Origin: Aurantiochytrium sp. KH105
Taxonomy: Eukaryota; Sar; Bigyra; Thraustochytrida; Thraustochytriidae
DNA length: 64,000 bases
Assembly: GCA_003116975.1 (NCBI GenBank)
Contig: BGKB01000049.1
Span: 310,001 to 374,000 of the forward strand
Direction: 5' to 3'
The notes beneath the pieces are model-generated. The model was not told the origin of the DNA. It saw only the letters and a list, made by a program, of their open reading frames with translations, and ran no database searches. Of the stretch, positions 48,719 through 59,300 are shown piece by piece. Numbering within the stretch: position 1 is the first letter of the stretch; each line of letters starts with the position of its first letter. The position numbers and the translations under genes were made by a program.

Positions 48719-50668
48719 GTTCTGTTGCCGCTCTTCTTTCTGTCTGTGTCGCTTTCGTTGCGCCTACCACTGGCCACGCTCTGCGCGCTCTGCTGCTGCG
48801 TGCTCTCCGATATCGGGCTTTCCTGCGCGCGGGTTCCAAGCCAGCTTGATTCTGATCTGCTTCGCCCCACCTTGCTTCCCGCGAGCCCGAAGGAGAACTT
48901 GCGGGTCGCCGTCGCTGTCCCCCGTACCCGTGAGCTGTTAGTTATAGAAGAGAAGCGCCAGCGTATTCTACACACTCTTCCCCCGCCGCCGGTGTCACTC
49001 CTAGGCGCGCGGTAGTGACTCTTACCCAGGCTGCGCGGCTGTTTCCGTCTCTTTTCTTTTTGGCGGGGCAAGAGCCGCTCCGTGCGCTGCGAGTGCGCCC
49101 CGAGACCGCGCTCGTCCCGCGACGACTCTCACAACCGCCCTGAGGCAGCAGCCCGCTGCCGCCCGCTGGAGTCGAGTCGACTCATTACGTCACATTCGAG
49201 GCACCACGTCACTGTCGAGCCGCTCCGCCCGGCAGCAGTACGGCCAGCCAGCAGGTCTACGCCCCTCCCACCAACGTGCGCAACACGCGGACGGTGACAG
49301 AACCCGCGCTTGCGGTTCCGGGTCCGGGTCCGCGCGACAGAACGGGGACCCTGGTGTGTACTGCTCGAGGTTGGAGACAGCGAGGATCCATCAGCAGGCA
49401 GCTAACGTGGGACTCGCAGTCGATCGACGACAACCAGCAGCAGCAGTGCGGCTACACGAGCCGTACTCCGGGATGCGATGGTGCCAGCGGGCTCAGCGAA
49501 GATCGCGCCTTGGAGCGAAAGCGCCAGCGCGGGCGTTCGCGGCGTCTTCGAAGTGCTGTCCGTCTGGCTGTATACAGCGGCACGGCCATGGTCTTTCGAG
49601 ATTTCGGGCGAAGAGCCGAGCCGCCACCGCCGCCCCTTCTCTCGGGCGGGGCTGAACGCATGGCTGCCCGGGCGCAAAGACAGCGGCCTACCCCCCCTGG
49701 ACGTCCGGTCGAGGAAGACACAGTTAGGGCGGTAACGAGGTGTGTTGACGCCGGGTCTGGAGGGTCGACTTAGATACAAGACCCGAAAAGACGAGACGCG
49801 CATGTAACCCACCAAAACAAGGAAGTTCCAGAGTACACCCGTAAACGCTGGAGGTATGGGCTCGCTCGCCTCCCAAATTGCCCAAAAGGTCGGTCTGTCA
49901 GGAGAATCCTCGGATGCCCCCTAGAAGGATCTATGTGAACATCAACCTTGAAGGTGTCTAAGCCGAGGAAATGGTCTACTGTCTGGTAAGATGACTTGTA
50001 AAACAAGACATGGATAATTCTTTTTCATATTTAACTAAATGGTATCAGACTTCAAAAATACCCCCTTTATTTTTGGAGAACGGCGATCAATTTTCGTGAC
50101 ACCGCTCTCGTGACTCACTTGACGTGCACAGTACCCCCCAAAAATGGGCAGTTCTCGAGCTGTCTCGTGCAGTCGGAGAGCAGCGGTATACGTATTTAAA
50201 TGATCAAAATGCACTAGTTCTGGTGAAATTATTTTGAAAACAAGACCTCGCGCCATAACGCTGCATATTAGCATACCTTTCTTCAACGTGCAGTCTAGCC
50301 CCTCTTCCCGCGGCGAGGAGAACCTGCCTGCGTGCGTCCTCCTCCTCCTGTCCTCCCTCCCTCTCCTTCCTGCCTTCCTTGGCTGGCTGGCTGGCTGGCT
50401 GCCTGTGGCCTGTCTGTCTCCCCCCCCCCCAGGAGGGGAGATCGTTGTGAATGTAGAATGGTGCGCTAGCCAAGAGTAGGCCAGGTAGTAGGCAGACGAA
50501 TAAAGAAATGCTTGGCGCCACCAGCGACGTTGGGACGCTTTTACAGTGACGACTGGTTTCAAGAAATGATGGTGAACGGGAGATTGACATGAAGTGACAG
50601 AAGAAACTTTTTGGGGGGACAACGGATCTCTGTCAAGGCGGCAGGTTTTCGCAGATCACATCGCCACG
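48719..50668. other. Long divergent spacer between PX-like and SCOC genes
   Basis: 1950 bp. The left half is GC-rich; the right half is AT-rich with a CTGG tetramer run (50381-50402) and a C tract (50419-50431). Open frames exist on both strands but none has a recognisable product or good start. It should contain the promoters of both flanking genes. Confidence 0.4.
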
Positions 50669-50981
50669 ATGGACGCGGCGGCGCTCAAGCGCCGGGTGCG
50701 CGCGCTCAATAACATGGATGTTCGCCAGCTGCAGAGCGAGGCGGAGGCGGTGCAAGAGAACGCTGTCCGTAAGTTGCTCACGGGGTTTTCAATTTGGGAT
50801 GTCGTACAAAAGCAGTACATTTTGGCTCACCATTTGACACTTAATAGGTGCAAGCGCACAGCATCGCCGCGTGGTTCTCCAATCGAGTGAGCTCGAAGAA
50901 GAGGATGCTGTTCTCAGGCAGTACATTGATAATCTAATGGAGAAGACCAAGACTCCAGTTCGCCGCACCTCATTGGCATAA
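50669..50981 (+). CDS. SCOC: Short coiled-coil protein, SCOC/UNC-69 homologue (2 exons)
   Basis: Join of 50669-50768 and 50848-50981; 77 residues. The 79-bp intron runs from GTAAGT to TAG, phase 1. The protein is one coiled coil ending in LEEEDAVLRQYIDNLM, which matches the C-terminal SENQVLGQYIENLM of animal SCOC/UNC-69, and a short basic tail TPVRRTSLA. SCOC is an effector of Arl1/Arl3-type GTPases at the Golgi and helps regulate autophagy and vesicle transport. The length fits the short isoforms of the family. It was found by joining the two short frames across the intron. It is convergent with the gene ending at 51641. Confidence 0.75.
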
Positions 50982-51640
50982 CGCTCAATTTTCTCTCTGG
51001 TTTTCTTCCAACCTGAGGCGATCGTGATCTGAACGCGGTAGTTCCTGAACGTTGCAGCGTAGAGTCTGGCTTGCACTGATAGATTGCAAAGACGACGTGG
51101 ATGGCACTTTGCTGAGAAAACATCGCTTCGACAAATGTTGGAAGGAAATAACGCAGAGCGATGAAACGAATGGCAGCGGTGCTCATGAGCCAATTTGAGT
51201 ACAATGGAAATTATACGTATAACCCGACTTTCGTTTCCGACCACTGTTCAAGCAATCCTCTTGCCCGCTCATCGTGTTTTCTTTTTCTCCAATTCAGATA
51301 TTGAGGCCAAGAGCAAGCATTCGGGTTCGCTCCACCTTGTCCGGCCCCGATTCTCTCCTATCTTTGGGCCTGGCGCTGTCAAGCAGTCCAGCTTCTCACA
51401 TATATTTCTTCCTGGCGCTGTAGAGCAAGCAAGAATGCTCTTCTCCTCGTGACACAGCAAGGTCGTCAATGCTGCCAAAACGTAATGCTAACAAAGATTT
51501 GTTCAAAGAAACTAGATTAAAAGAAATATCTCCCATATTTGGTTGATGCAAGGCAACGTACCTTAAAGAAAACGACGATATGTGAACGAACAAGAAGAAG
51601 AAGAAGAAAAAGAAGAAGGAGAAGGAGAAGAACGAAGAAA
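50982..51640. other. Convergent 3' spacer, SCOC to unknown gene
   Basis: 659 bp. It includes an internally repeated stretch (CCTGGCGCTGT near 51369 and 51411) and a purine triplet run near 51595-51632. An open frame on the minus strand around 50914-51204 has fairly normal composition, but no family match and no clear structure. Confidence 0.4.
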
Positions 51641-52471
51641 TCAGAATCGTTTTTCCCCGAAAAGGTCGATGGCTACGATGCGAGCAGCTGCAAAGCGCGT
51701 GTTGCGCGCATTCTTGAAATTGTTTGCGTTGAAGTTGGGTTCGAGCATAATGTCGACAAGATCAGGTCTTGCGAAGTCCCTGCCTTGCATCGTGGTGTAC
51801 TGATTGCCAATGTGAATGCGATGAGCTTCCGCGTGGGTAATCTGCTGGGCGCGCTTTTCGAGATCTGAGCGCATCTTCATGCGCGTTGCGGCCTCGTTGT
51901 CCATGTCTCCGCGGCGGCGGCGTCGACGGCTACGATTTTCACGATTTGCCGTTTGGTCACCACCACCGCCGTGCTTAGCATCAAATCTTGCTTGGGCTCG
52001 GGAACCGTCTGGGTCGAGACGCGAGAGCTCGTCGTTCAAGACGGCAAGGCCACGTTGGAGAGCGTCGTGGCGCTGACTGGCCTCTTGCGCGCGACGCTTT
52101 GCCGCGATTCCGGCCAATGAGTTAGTAGCGTTGCCACCCGGAGCCCTCGTCTGTGTTGGCGTCGTAGAGGCAGCGGTGGCGTCGGTCCCGCGGGCCCCGG
52201 GGTCCATCTTGCGCGCGTTGACGCGGTCATACTCCATTTGGACAAAGGCGTCCGACATGGCGAGCTTTTGCGCAGTGAGCGCATTTTCGACTTCGGCAAT
52301 ACCTCGCTTGAACTCGCGTCTAAATTCTTCGGCGTTGGTGTTCCCGTAGCGCTTGACTAGCGTATGATCGATGAGGTCGAGGGTGTGGCCTCCATAGGCG
52401 TGGCGCTCGTCCTTCTTGTACGCCTCCTTGAAGAACTCGAGCTCCTGCGCAGAGTGGTGTCGGCCCGGCAT
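51641..52471 (-). CDS. Conserved-looking hypothetical charged helical protein
   Basis: 276 residues from the ATG at 52471; the frame is open upstream only from a GTG. I do not recognise a family. The N-terminal third is folded-looking (QELEFFKEAYKKDERHAYGG, then LDLIDHTLVKRYG and a charged helix). The middle is low complexity, with a Gly/Asp/Asn patch and a run of six arginines (about 200-208) that could be a nuclear signal. The last 70 residues are mixed (HIGNQYTTMQGRDFARPDLV ... NNFKNARNTRFAAARIVAID) and end in a basic KRF. No membrane helix or signal peptide. Confidence 0.6.
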   Translation of the reverse strand: MPGRHHSAQELEFFKEAYKKDERHAYGGHTLDLIDHTLVKRYGNTNAEEFRREFKRGIAEVENALTAQKLAMSDAFVQMEYDRVNARKMDPGARGTDATAASTTPTQTRAPGGNATNSLAGIAAKRRAQEASQRHDALQRGLAVLNDELSRLDPDGSRAQARFDAKHGGGGDQTANRENRSRRRRRRGDMDNEAATRMKMRSDLEKRAQQITHAEAHRIHIGNQYTTMQGRDFARPDLVDIMLEPNFNANNFKNARNTRFAAARIVAIDLFGEKRF

Positions 52472-52806
52472 CGTGTGCGCGCCTATATCCGGTGTCCGCT
52501 GCTCTGCGTCCCGCGCGCTCCAGCTCGCCTTTTGGTCTTCGTTCGTCCCTTCATCCTCCGCTGCTGCTGCCGCGAGAGGGAGTCCATTCTCTCTCCGCTC
52601 GCGCTCTCGGGGTCCGCGCGCGTACCCCTTTGATTTAGTGCACACCTATCGACATTCGTTCTGCTGCGTTCGATCATGTGTTGCATAGGACGACATAGAC
52701 GTGCAGATGCTACAAGACAAAGAATCAAAATAACATTAATATTGCTGAATGGAGCTCGGTTTGGTACGAGGATGGGAACTTTCCGAAGAAGCGACAGAGC
52801 GGCATC

Positions 52807-52980
52807 TCACACTGCGGGGTGTCGGTGCGAATCGTCCCAGCCAGCACGCGTCAAAACTTTCGGCACCTCTTGTGAGGGGATGCGAGCCTCTTGTAGCATT
52901 CGCCACTGAGACTTCGATTCCTCCTCGCTCCTCAGATGCTTTTCCGCCGAGACCTTGAGGTGGGTCCCAGTAGCCTTCAT
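52807..52980 (-). CDS. Possible small protein or exon of unknown function
   Basis: 57 residues from the ATG at 52980, hydrophilic and of normal, non-repetitive composition (KHLRSEEESKSQWRML ... LTRAGWDDSHRH). This contrasts with the low-complexity DNA on its right. The open frame extends 36 codons further upstream. It could be a small gene, the last exon of a spliced gene, or chance. No family recognised. Confidence 0.3.
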   Translation of the reverse strand: MKATGTHLKVSAEKHLRSEEESKSQWRMLQEARIPSQEVPKVLTRAGWDDSHRHPAV

Positions 52981-53663
52981 ACGACGGATGCTTTCTGTCG
53001 CCGCGATCTTCCGCGTAGAGTGCGGATCTCGTCCTCTTCCCTCCGAGCGAACGCAGTGCACCACTGCCCAAGTCTCTACCTGCACCACTGCTCTTTCCGC
53101 CCGTCTACTCGCGCTCCTCTCCGCTCCTCGTCCACCATGGCCACTGGTGCGCAGAACCCCACAGCGGCACTCCCGCGCGTTGGGCGTCCCCTCGCGAAAG
53201 AGGCGATTGGAAGCTCTCGCCCCGCAGCCTGCCGGTCGCGCGCTGTCTCATTTTATTATCGCGCGCATCAGCGCCGCATGCTAGGGGGCGAATGTGGGTG
53301 GTGCCCCTGTCCCGGACCCGGGGGACGGCGCCCTCTTTTGATCCCCTGGCCCTGCCTTTTGCAAGCTCTTTCTCTCCTTCTTTCTTTCTTTCTTTCCTTT
53401 CCTCTCCTTCCTTCTTTCCTTCTTTCCTTTCCTTTCCTTTCTCGTCTTTGCAGCGCCGGTGGCCCAAGGACGTTCGCGGCGCCGAGGAGGACGCGGAGGC
53501 CGGGCGTGCGAGCGTGCGTGCGGGCGTTTGGCCGGCCGGTCCTGCGCCCTCGATCGCGTCGTGCGTGGTGCAGCCACACCAGCCAGCCAGCCCGCCAGCT
53601 GTCTGCCTGCAGCACGCGTGCCTGCGTGCGTGCCCGCGTGCGTGTCTGTGACCGTGCGGTGTC

Positions 53664-53814
53664 GAGTCCGAGTCCGAGTCCGAGTCCGGGTCCGAGTCCG
53701 AGTCTGAGTCCGAGTCCGAGCGAGTCGGAGTTCTGAGTTCTGCGTTCTGCTCTGCGAGTTCTGCTCTGCGAGTTCTGCTCTGCGAGTTCTGCTCTGCTCT
53801 GCTCTGCTCTGCTT
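53664..53814. repeat. GAGTCC hexamer array, then 14-bp TTCTGCTCTGCGAG array
   Basis: GAGTCC-type units run from 53664 to 53721. Three exact TTCTGCTCTGCGAG units follow at 53745-53786, decaying into a CTCTG pentamer run to 53814. A CTTTC-rich pyrimidine tract precedes both, at about 53370-53445. Confidence 0.9.
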
Positions 53815-54273
53815 TTCTTGCTTGCTTGGTTGGTGTTTTTCCAAGTTCGGGTTCTTCGCCCGTGCTCGACTGCTGGCCGCTGCCGGCCGCGCGTCGACTT
53901 GGCCCGTGGCAGCGCTGGCTGGCTGGTTGGCTGGCTGGCCGGCCGGCTGGCGGCAGGCCTGCAGCAGCGCGCCGCGCGGACGCGGAGCTGGCTGGCCGCA
54001 AGCGCACGAGCGGAGCCGAGCGGCGGCCGGGTTCTTCTCTATCTTTGTTCTCCGCACCGAGATCCCTCGGTCCTGGCCCGCCTGGGATCCTCTCCTCGGA
54101 CTCGCGCGTCCCGGCGGGAGGCAGGCAAGCAGCACAGCCTGTGCGGCGGGAGGGTGTGGCGGAGCGAGGCAGGCAGGCAGGCGATGGACCGACGGCAGCC
54201 CATTTCTCCTCCTCGGAGTCCGATCGCTCCTGCGATCGAAGGATCGATCCTTGGAGCAGAGGCAGGCAGCCAA

Positions 54274-54345
54274 CTCGAAGTCGAAGTCGAACTTGAACTC
54301 GAAGCCGAAGTCGAACTTGAACTCGAAGCCGAAGTCGAACTTGGA
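54274..54345. repeat. 24-bp tandem repeat, about 2.6 copies
   Basis: Units 54283-54306 and 54307-54330 are identical, beginning GAAGTCGAACTTGAACTC, followed by a partial third copy. Confidence 0.9.
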
Positions 54346-54745
54346 CGCGTCCCCTCGCTGTCGCTGCGTTCAAGCCGCCGCCAAAGCTGGAGCAGCAGCT
54401 GCTGCTTGGCTGATCAATTCAAAGCAAACCGAGTTCTTTCTGCCAGGGAATTCGAATTCCTGGCGGCGGCGGCGGCATTTCGAATCCTAACGCGGCAGAC
54501 CGGCATCGAGGAGGCACGCGGAGCCGTCGGCAGCGACAGCAGCGGCAGCATCGCGCGCGGGAGCGAGAGCGCGAGCGAGAGCGCGCTGCAGCAGCTGGCT
54601 GCTGGCTGCTTCGCAAGACCGGTTCTCACAGTCAGGCCGGGACCCGAGCGGGCCTGCGAGAGGAGGAGGAGCCAGACCTGCAGCAGGCAGCCCGCGTCGC
54701 GTGCCGGAGCGAGCGAGCACGCGTGCCTGCACTGCGTGCGTGTGT

Positions 54746-54774
54746 CCTGCCTGCCTGCCTGCCTGCCTGCCTGC
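54746..54774. repeat. CCTG tetramer array
   Basis: Seven CCTG units; similar CCTG runs occur at 61501-61532. Confidence 0.9.
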
Positions 54775-54977
54775 TCGTCCGCGTGCGTGCGAGCGAGCGT
54801 GCGTGCGTGCCGGCGTGCCTGCGTGCGTGTCTATACGTGCCTGCGGCTGCGGACAGCGCGCGAGACAAGCCGGGCCTCGAGCGGCCAGGCGGAATTCAAA
54901 TCCGGCCCTCGATCCGTCGATCCTTCTTCGATCCAGGGATTGATCGCTCGCTGCTCGCTCGCTCGTCAATCCATCCC

Positions 54978-55007
54978 CGATCGATCGATCGATCGATCGA
55001 TCGATCG
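54978..55007. repeat. GATC tetramer array, copy 1
   Basis: Seven self-complementary GATC units; the whole tract is one palindrome. Confidence 0.9.
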
Positions 55008-55131
55008 CCCGCCCTCACGCCCTTCCTCCCTCCCTGCCGTGCCGCGCCGTGTCCACAGACACGCGCGAGCCCCGCGCAGCTCGAGCCCGGCGCAGCGAGC
55101 GGAGGTCGGCGGCTCGCCAACAGACGGACGC

Positions 55132-55188
55132 GGCGAGGCGAGGCGAGGCGAGGCGAGACGAGACGAGACGCGACGCGACGCGACGAGC
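55132..55188. repeat. GGCGA/GAGAC/GCGAC pentamer array
   Basis: About eleven 5-bp units that change type along the array. Confidence 0.85.
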
Positions 55189-55370
55189 GAGACCGGCCGA
55201 CCGTCCGCCCGACGCCGCAGGCGGGCAAGGCAGGCAGGCAAGTCGAGGCGAGGCCAGGCGAGCCAGGCGCAGCCAGCGTGAGCGGTTCGCAGGAAACGGA
55301 GCCGAGCTGAGCCGTGGCGCGCCGAGCAGAGCAGCGTAGAGCAGAGCAGAGGAGAGCGAGCAACTTGAGG

Positions 55371-55399
55371 GATCGATCGATCGATCGATCGACCGATCG
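55371..55399. repeat. GATC tetramer array, copy 2
   Basis: Five to six GATC units, then GACC and GATC; about 390 bp from the first GATC array. Confidence 0.85.
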
Positions 55400-55737
55400 C
55401 TCACTCTGAGCACTCGCCGCCCACTCGCGCTTGTTCCTTTCTTTCCTTCTTTCCCTCCTGCTTTCCTGCTTTTTTTCTTGCCTTCTTTCTTCCGCACGCT
55501 CCGCACGCTCCCACGCACACAGACGACACGGGCGGCGCCGTGCCGTGCCGCGCGCCGCGCCTCGCGCCACGGGAGCGGGCTCGGCGGGAGGCGGGGCTCG
55601 AGCGCAGGCGCGGGCGCCAGGACGTGACTGACTGACTGACGCCGGAGCCGCGACGCGCTAACGACGCAAACGACGCGACGCGACGCAACGCAGGGCGACC
55701 CCGTGCACCTCGCGCACTCTGTGTGGCCGGCCGGCCG

Positions 55738-55741
<4 letters not shown>

Positions 55742-55768
<27 letters not shown>

Positions 55769-55866
55769 CGGAGGCACACCTGAGCAAGTAAGCGAGCGAG
55801 CCAGGCAGACAGACAGACAGACAGAGGGAGAGGGAGAAGCAGACAGACAGACAGAACAGACAAACA
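55742..55866. repeat. GA dinucleotide array and CAGA tetramer arrays
   Basis: Uninterrupted AG run at 55742-55768, then two CAGA runs between 55806 and 55866; a CCCT run follows at 56027-56055. Confidence 0.9.
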
Positions 55867-56356
55867 GACCCTGTCGGCCGGTCCTCGGCGACAGCGGCGA
55901 GCGCGGTGCCCGCCGCGGAGACCTCGTCACCCAGCGGCGCGTGCTGCGACCCAGCGAGTGAACGAACGAGCGCGCCGCGGCTCAGGCTGGTTGGCCTCTC
56001 CCTTCCTGCTTCGTCTTCATCCCTCCCCTTCCCTCCCTCCCTCCCTCCCTCCCTGGCGGCGCCCAAAGCCTGCTCGTCGCGCCTGGAACCGATCTCACCC
56101 GCGCCAGGTACGTACGTGCGCGAGAGCGTGCGCGCGTGGCGTGGCCCAAGGCACAGCAGCGCAGCGCAGCGCGCAGCGACGCCGCCTACTTTCCCGCGAC
56201 GCGCGTCGCAGCCAAGGTAGAGAGAGAGAGCCTGGCATAGATCAGACCGCTCGCTGTCCCTGCTCCTGCTGCTTGAGAGGAGTAGAGTAAGCAGCGAGCG
56301 AGTCGTGACCTCGCTCACAATCATCGTCGTCGTCACAAGAATACACAACCACCACC

Positions 56357-59300
56357 ATGTCGGTCTCGGTTAGCGGCTCGAAAAAAGCGCATGCAAGAAG
56401 CAAAAGTCGCGGAGAGTCCACCGACAGTAGCCCCAGCAGCACCTCGCCGAGCGCAGGTCAGCCCAACAAGCTCTTCATCGGAGGGCTCTCGTACGACACC
56501 ACAGACGAAAGCCTCGAGCGCTACTTTCAGAACTATGGCAATGTCGAGGCCGCCGTCGTGCTCCGCGATCCAAATACGCTGCGCTCTCGTGGCTTTGGAT
56601 TTGTCACCTTTTCATCGCTCAAAGCTGCCAGCGAAGTTGTATCATACACGCACCACATGATTGACGGCCGCAAAGTAGAGGCCAAGTTTGCCGTCCCCCG
56701 TTCCGCCAGCAATGCCACCAACAACAGCACCAGCAACAGCAACACTAACACAACCACCACCAATAACAACAACAACAACAACGAGAACAACAACGCAACG
56801 TCCCCAACCGCCACGAGTCAGCAGACGCGCAAGGCATCCTTCTCGTCCACAACGTCTTCAAACGGTCCCGCTGACCGCGCGAGCTCTAGTCCGGGGACCA
56901 AGGCCCCCACGCGCGCTACGCCTCGCAGCTCGCCCCAATTCGGACCTTCTTCAATCCCAGCACCCTACAGTGCCGCTCTCACGGGCGCAAATAAGCGGAC
57001 GCAGCAACACCAGCAGCAAAAGGCAAAGACCACCTGTGCATCCCCAGCGACCTCGGAAGCCCACCTCGAGGGCGAACCTCGCGACGAAGATTGTGACGCT
57101 GTCCCTGACCTTTCGCAGCTCAGCCTCTCGCCCCGCGAGGCCCACAATCCCAAGCCCCGCAAGTCTAGCATCGGGAGCATGGCCAGTCTCGACAGTATTG
57201 GCGCACCCACCACCGCCGGCAGCCGAAAGAGCAGATCTACTAGCATAAACAGCGCCAAGGGCAATGCCTCTTCCTCGCGCGTCGAGTCCAAGGAGGCCGG
57301 CCGCGCCCTCGCCTCGCCCCGCACCTCTTCCAAAACATCCAAGGCAAAGAACGCGAATGCATCCTCGTCCTCTCCTCACGCCACGACCGCCGCCGCTGCT
57401 GCTGCTGCTGCCAACGCAGCCGCATCTGGCAATACTGCCGCCTCAGGAGGCAGTATCATTTCCAACAAAATCTTTGTGGGTGGTTTGCTTTACGCGACCG
57501 GCCACGAATCCCTTCGCGACTTTTTCGAATCGTATGGCTCTGTTGAGTCCGCCGAAGTCATTTATAATCGCGACACGAAAAAGTCCAGAGGGTTTGGCTT
57601 CGTCGTTTTTCGGGACCACGAATCTGTAGATAAAGTCCTCAACGAACAAGATACCGTCGGCATGCATGTCATCGATGGCAAGCAAGTCGAAGTCAAGCGT
57701 TGCGTCGCACGCCAAGAGTCCACCACCACCTCCTCCTCCTCCGCACATCCGCAACAGTCGCAGCAGCAGCAGCAGCAGCAACAGTCGCGCCGCTCTTCTG
57801 CAGCTAATCTGGGACACGAAATCGAAGAAAAGGACGGCACTACTACACATTCACGCACTACGCGCGCAGCCTCCTCGCCCTCGAGTCCTTCTCTCTCTTC
57901 TGCTGCTGCAGCCGTCACTTCTTCTACTTCTTCTCCTTCTCCTTCTTCGTCTTCCAAACCCGGCGCGCCCTCTAATAACCCTTGGGACCGGAACAACAAG
58001 GCAAGTCCTAGACACCTCGCCCACCAACGTCAACGGCAGCTAAAGCAGGCCTCCTCGCAAGGCGGCGCATCTGCTCTAGATTCCGATGAGGACGACCGCC
58101 CGCGCCACACCCTGACGCACCAGCTTTCCTCGCCCCTTGCCGCGCTCAACGCCGAAAGCGTCGCCCGCATCCCCGAGGTGGAGACTCGCATTCGGTCCGC
58201 CTCTGCAGTCTTCCCGCCCGGGCCGCGCGACCAACAAGTGCAACAGCAGCAACAGCAGCAAATGGAGAACCTCCTCCAACACCAACGCGCTGCGCGTGCA
58301 GCTAGCATGCAGCTCCACCATCGTCATGGCTTTGAGCTCAACCACTCGAACAGCATTGATAGCGTTCACTCGCTCGCGAGCTTCAACTTGGATGGCGACG
58401 ACGCTTTTTTTGGCACTGACCGGGCCTTTTCCACGCTCTCGTCCACCTCCTTGGCCGACAGCAGCGCTGGCAGCACGCGTAGTCTCAACGGCCCGTCATC
58501 GCCTCGCTCTTTTCAAGGATCTTCGGCACAAAGTCCCTTCCAGCACTCCTTTACGCCCACAGGCCACGATGCTCATGCACATTCGCGCCGCAGCTATTCC
58601 GTCGGCGGACCCAGCCACCACCAGCAACAAGACTCGCAGCTTCCCCACATCAGTCTCGACACGCTGCACCTCTCGGCCTCGTCGTCCTCGCCCTCGTTCC
58701 GGGCCTCCTCGCCCGGCCCTGTCCCGGACAGCTCGGGCATTTGGAGCAACACTGCTGTCCCCGTCTTGGCTTCGCCCGCGCAGCACCAAGAGGGCGTCCC
58801 TCGCCCCGAGCATAACTTTCGTCGTAGTGCCTCGCTCGAAGTCAGCGTCCCCTCTTCCCCTTATGCATGCCACCCGAGCCCGGCCCTTGCTCGCCACACG
58901 AGCACGGGGGGGCTTTCCACGGCGTCCTCGTCACGCTCGTTTATGCCGGAGTTAGAGCCCCTCTCTACATCCTTTTCCGCCTCGGGTGACGCTTTTATGG
59001 GTCTCGATATTGATGTCTCGGCCGGCAACAGCAACAACGCAAGCCTCGCATCCACCCCTCACCAGCACATGGGCGGGCAAGGCAGCTCAACTAGCCCGTT
59101 GTTGTCCCCGGGCGCATCGGCGCATCTCGACATGGGACCTCTCGTGTCCCCGCCGTCCACCTCTCGCGGTGACGCGCATTCGTCGCGTATGTTTTCGCCT
59201 CACCAGCCTCATCACCAGCAGCAGCAACAACAACATCAACATCAACATCAACATCATCAACAGTATTACAGTCAGCACCAACACGAGATGCTCCCATCTC

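Larger units (their letters stand above)
52981..56356. promoter_or_regulatory. Large repeat-rich GC-rich spacer and leader of the RRM gene
   Basis: About 3.4 kb without a convincing gene. It is a succession of different microsatellites and short tandem arrays, listed separately, in very GC-rich DNA. Long open frames here are Arg/Ala/Ser-rich artefacts of composition. The right end should be the promoter and leader of the RRM gene; CAG-GTACGT at 56105-56113 followed by pyrimidine-rich DNA and AG before 56280 suggests a leader intron. Confidence 0.45.

Noticed and set aside
49770-50006. Minus-strand frame of 78 codons with a weakly protein-like sequence
   Set aside because: No family match, no neighbouring exons identified; support is too thin.
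50035-50060. TGGTATCAGA at about 50040, like the initiator-Met primer site of LTR elements
   Set aside because: Only ten bases match, no terminal repeats flank it and no related coding sequence is nearby; probably chance.
50914-51244. Minus-strand frames after the SCOC gene
   Set aside because: Normal-looking composition but no start context, no family match and overlap with the SCOC 3' end. Left unannotated.
53105-55310. Several long open frames of 200-490 codons on both strands in the 53-56 kb spacer
   Set aside because: They are Arg/Ala/Ser/Cys-rich, overlap each other in many frames and consist of translated microsatellites. This is the effect of GC-rich DNA with few stop codons.
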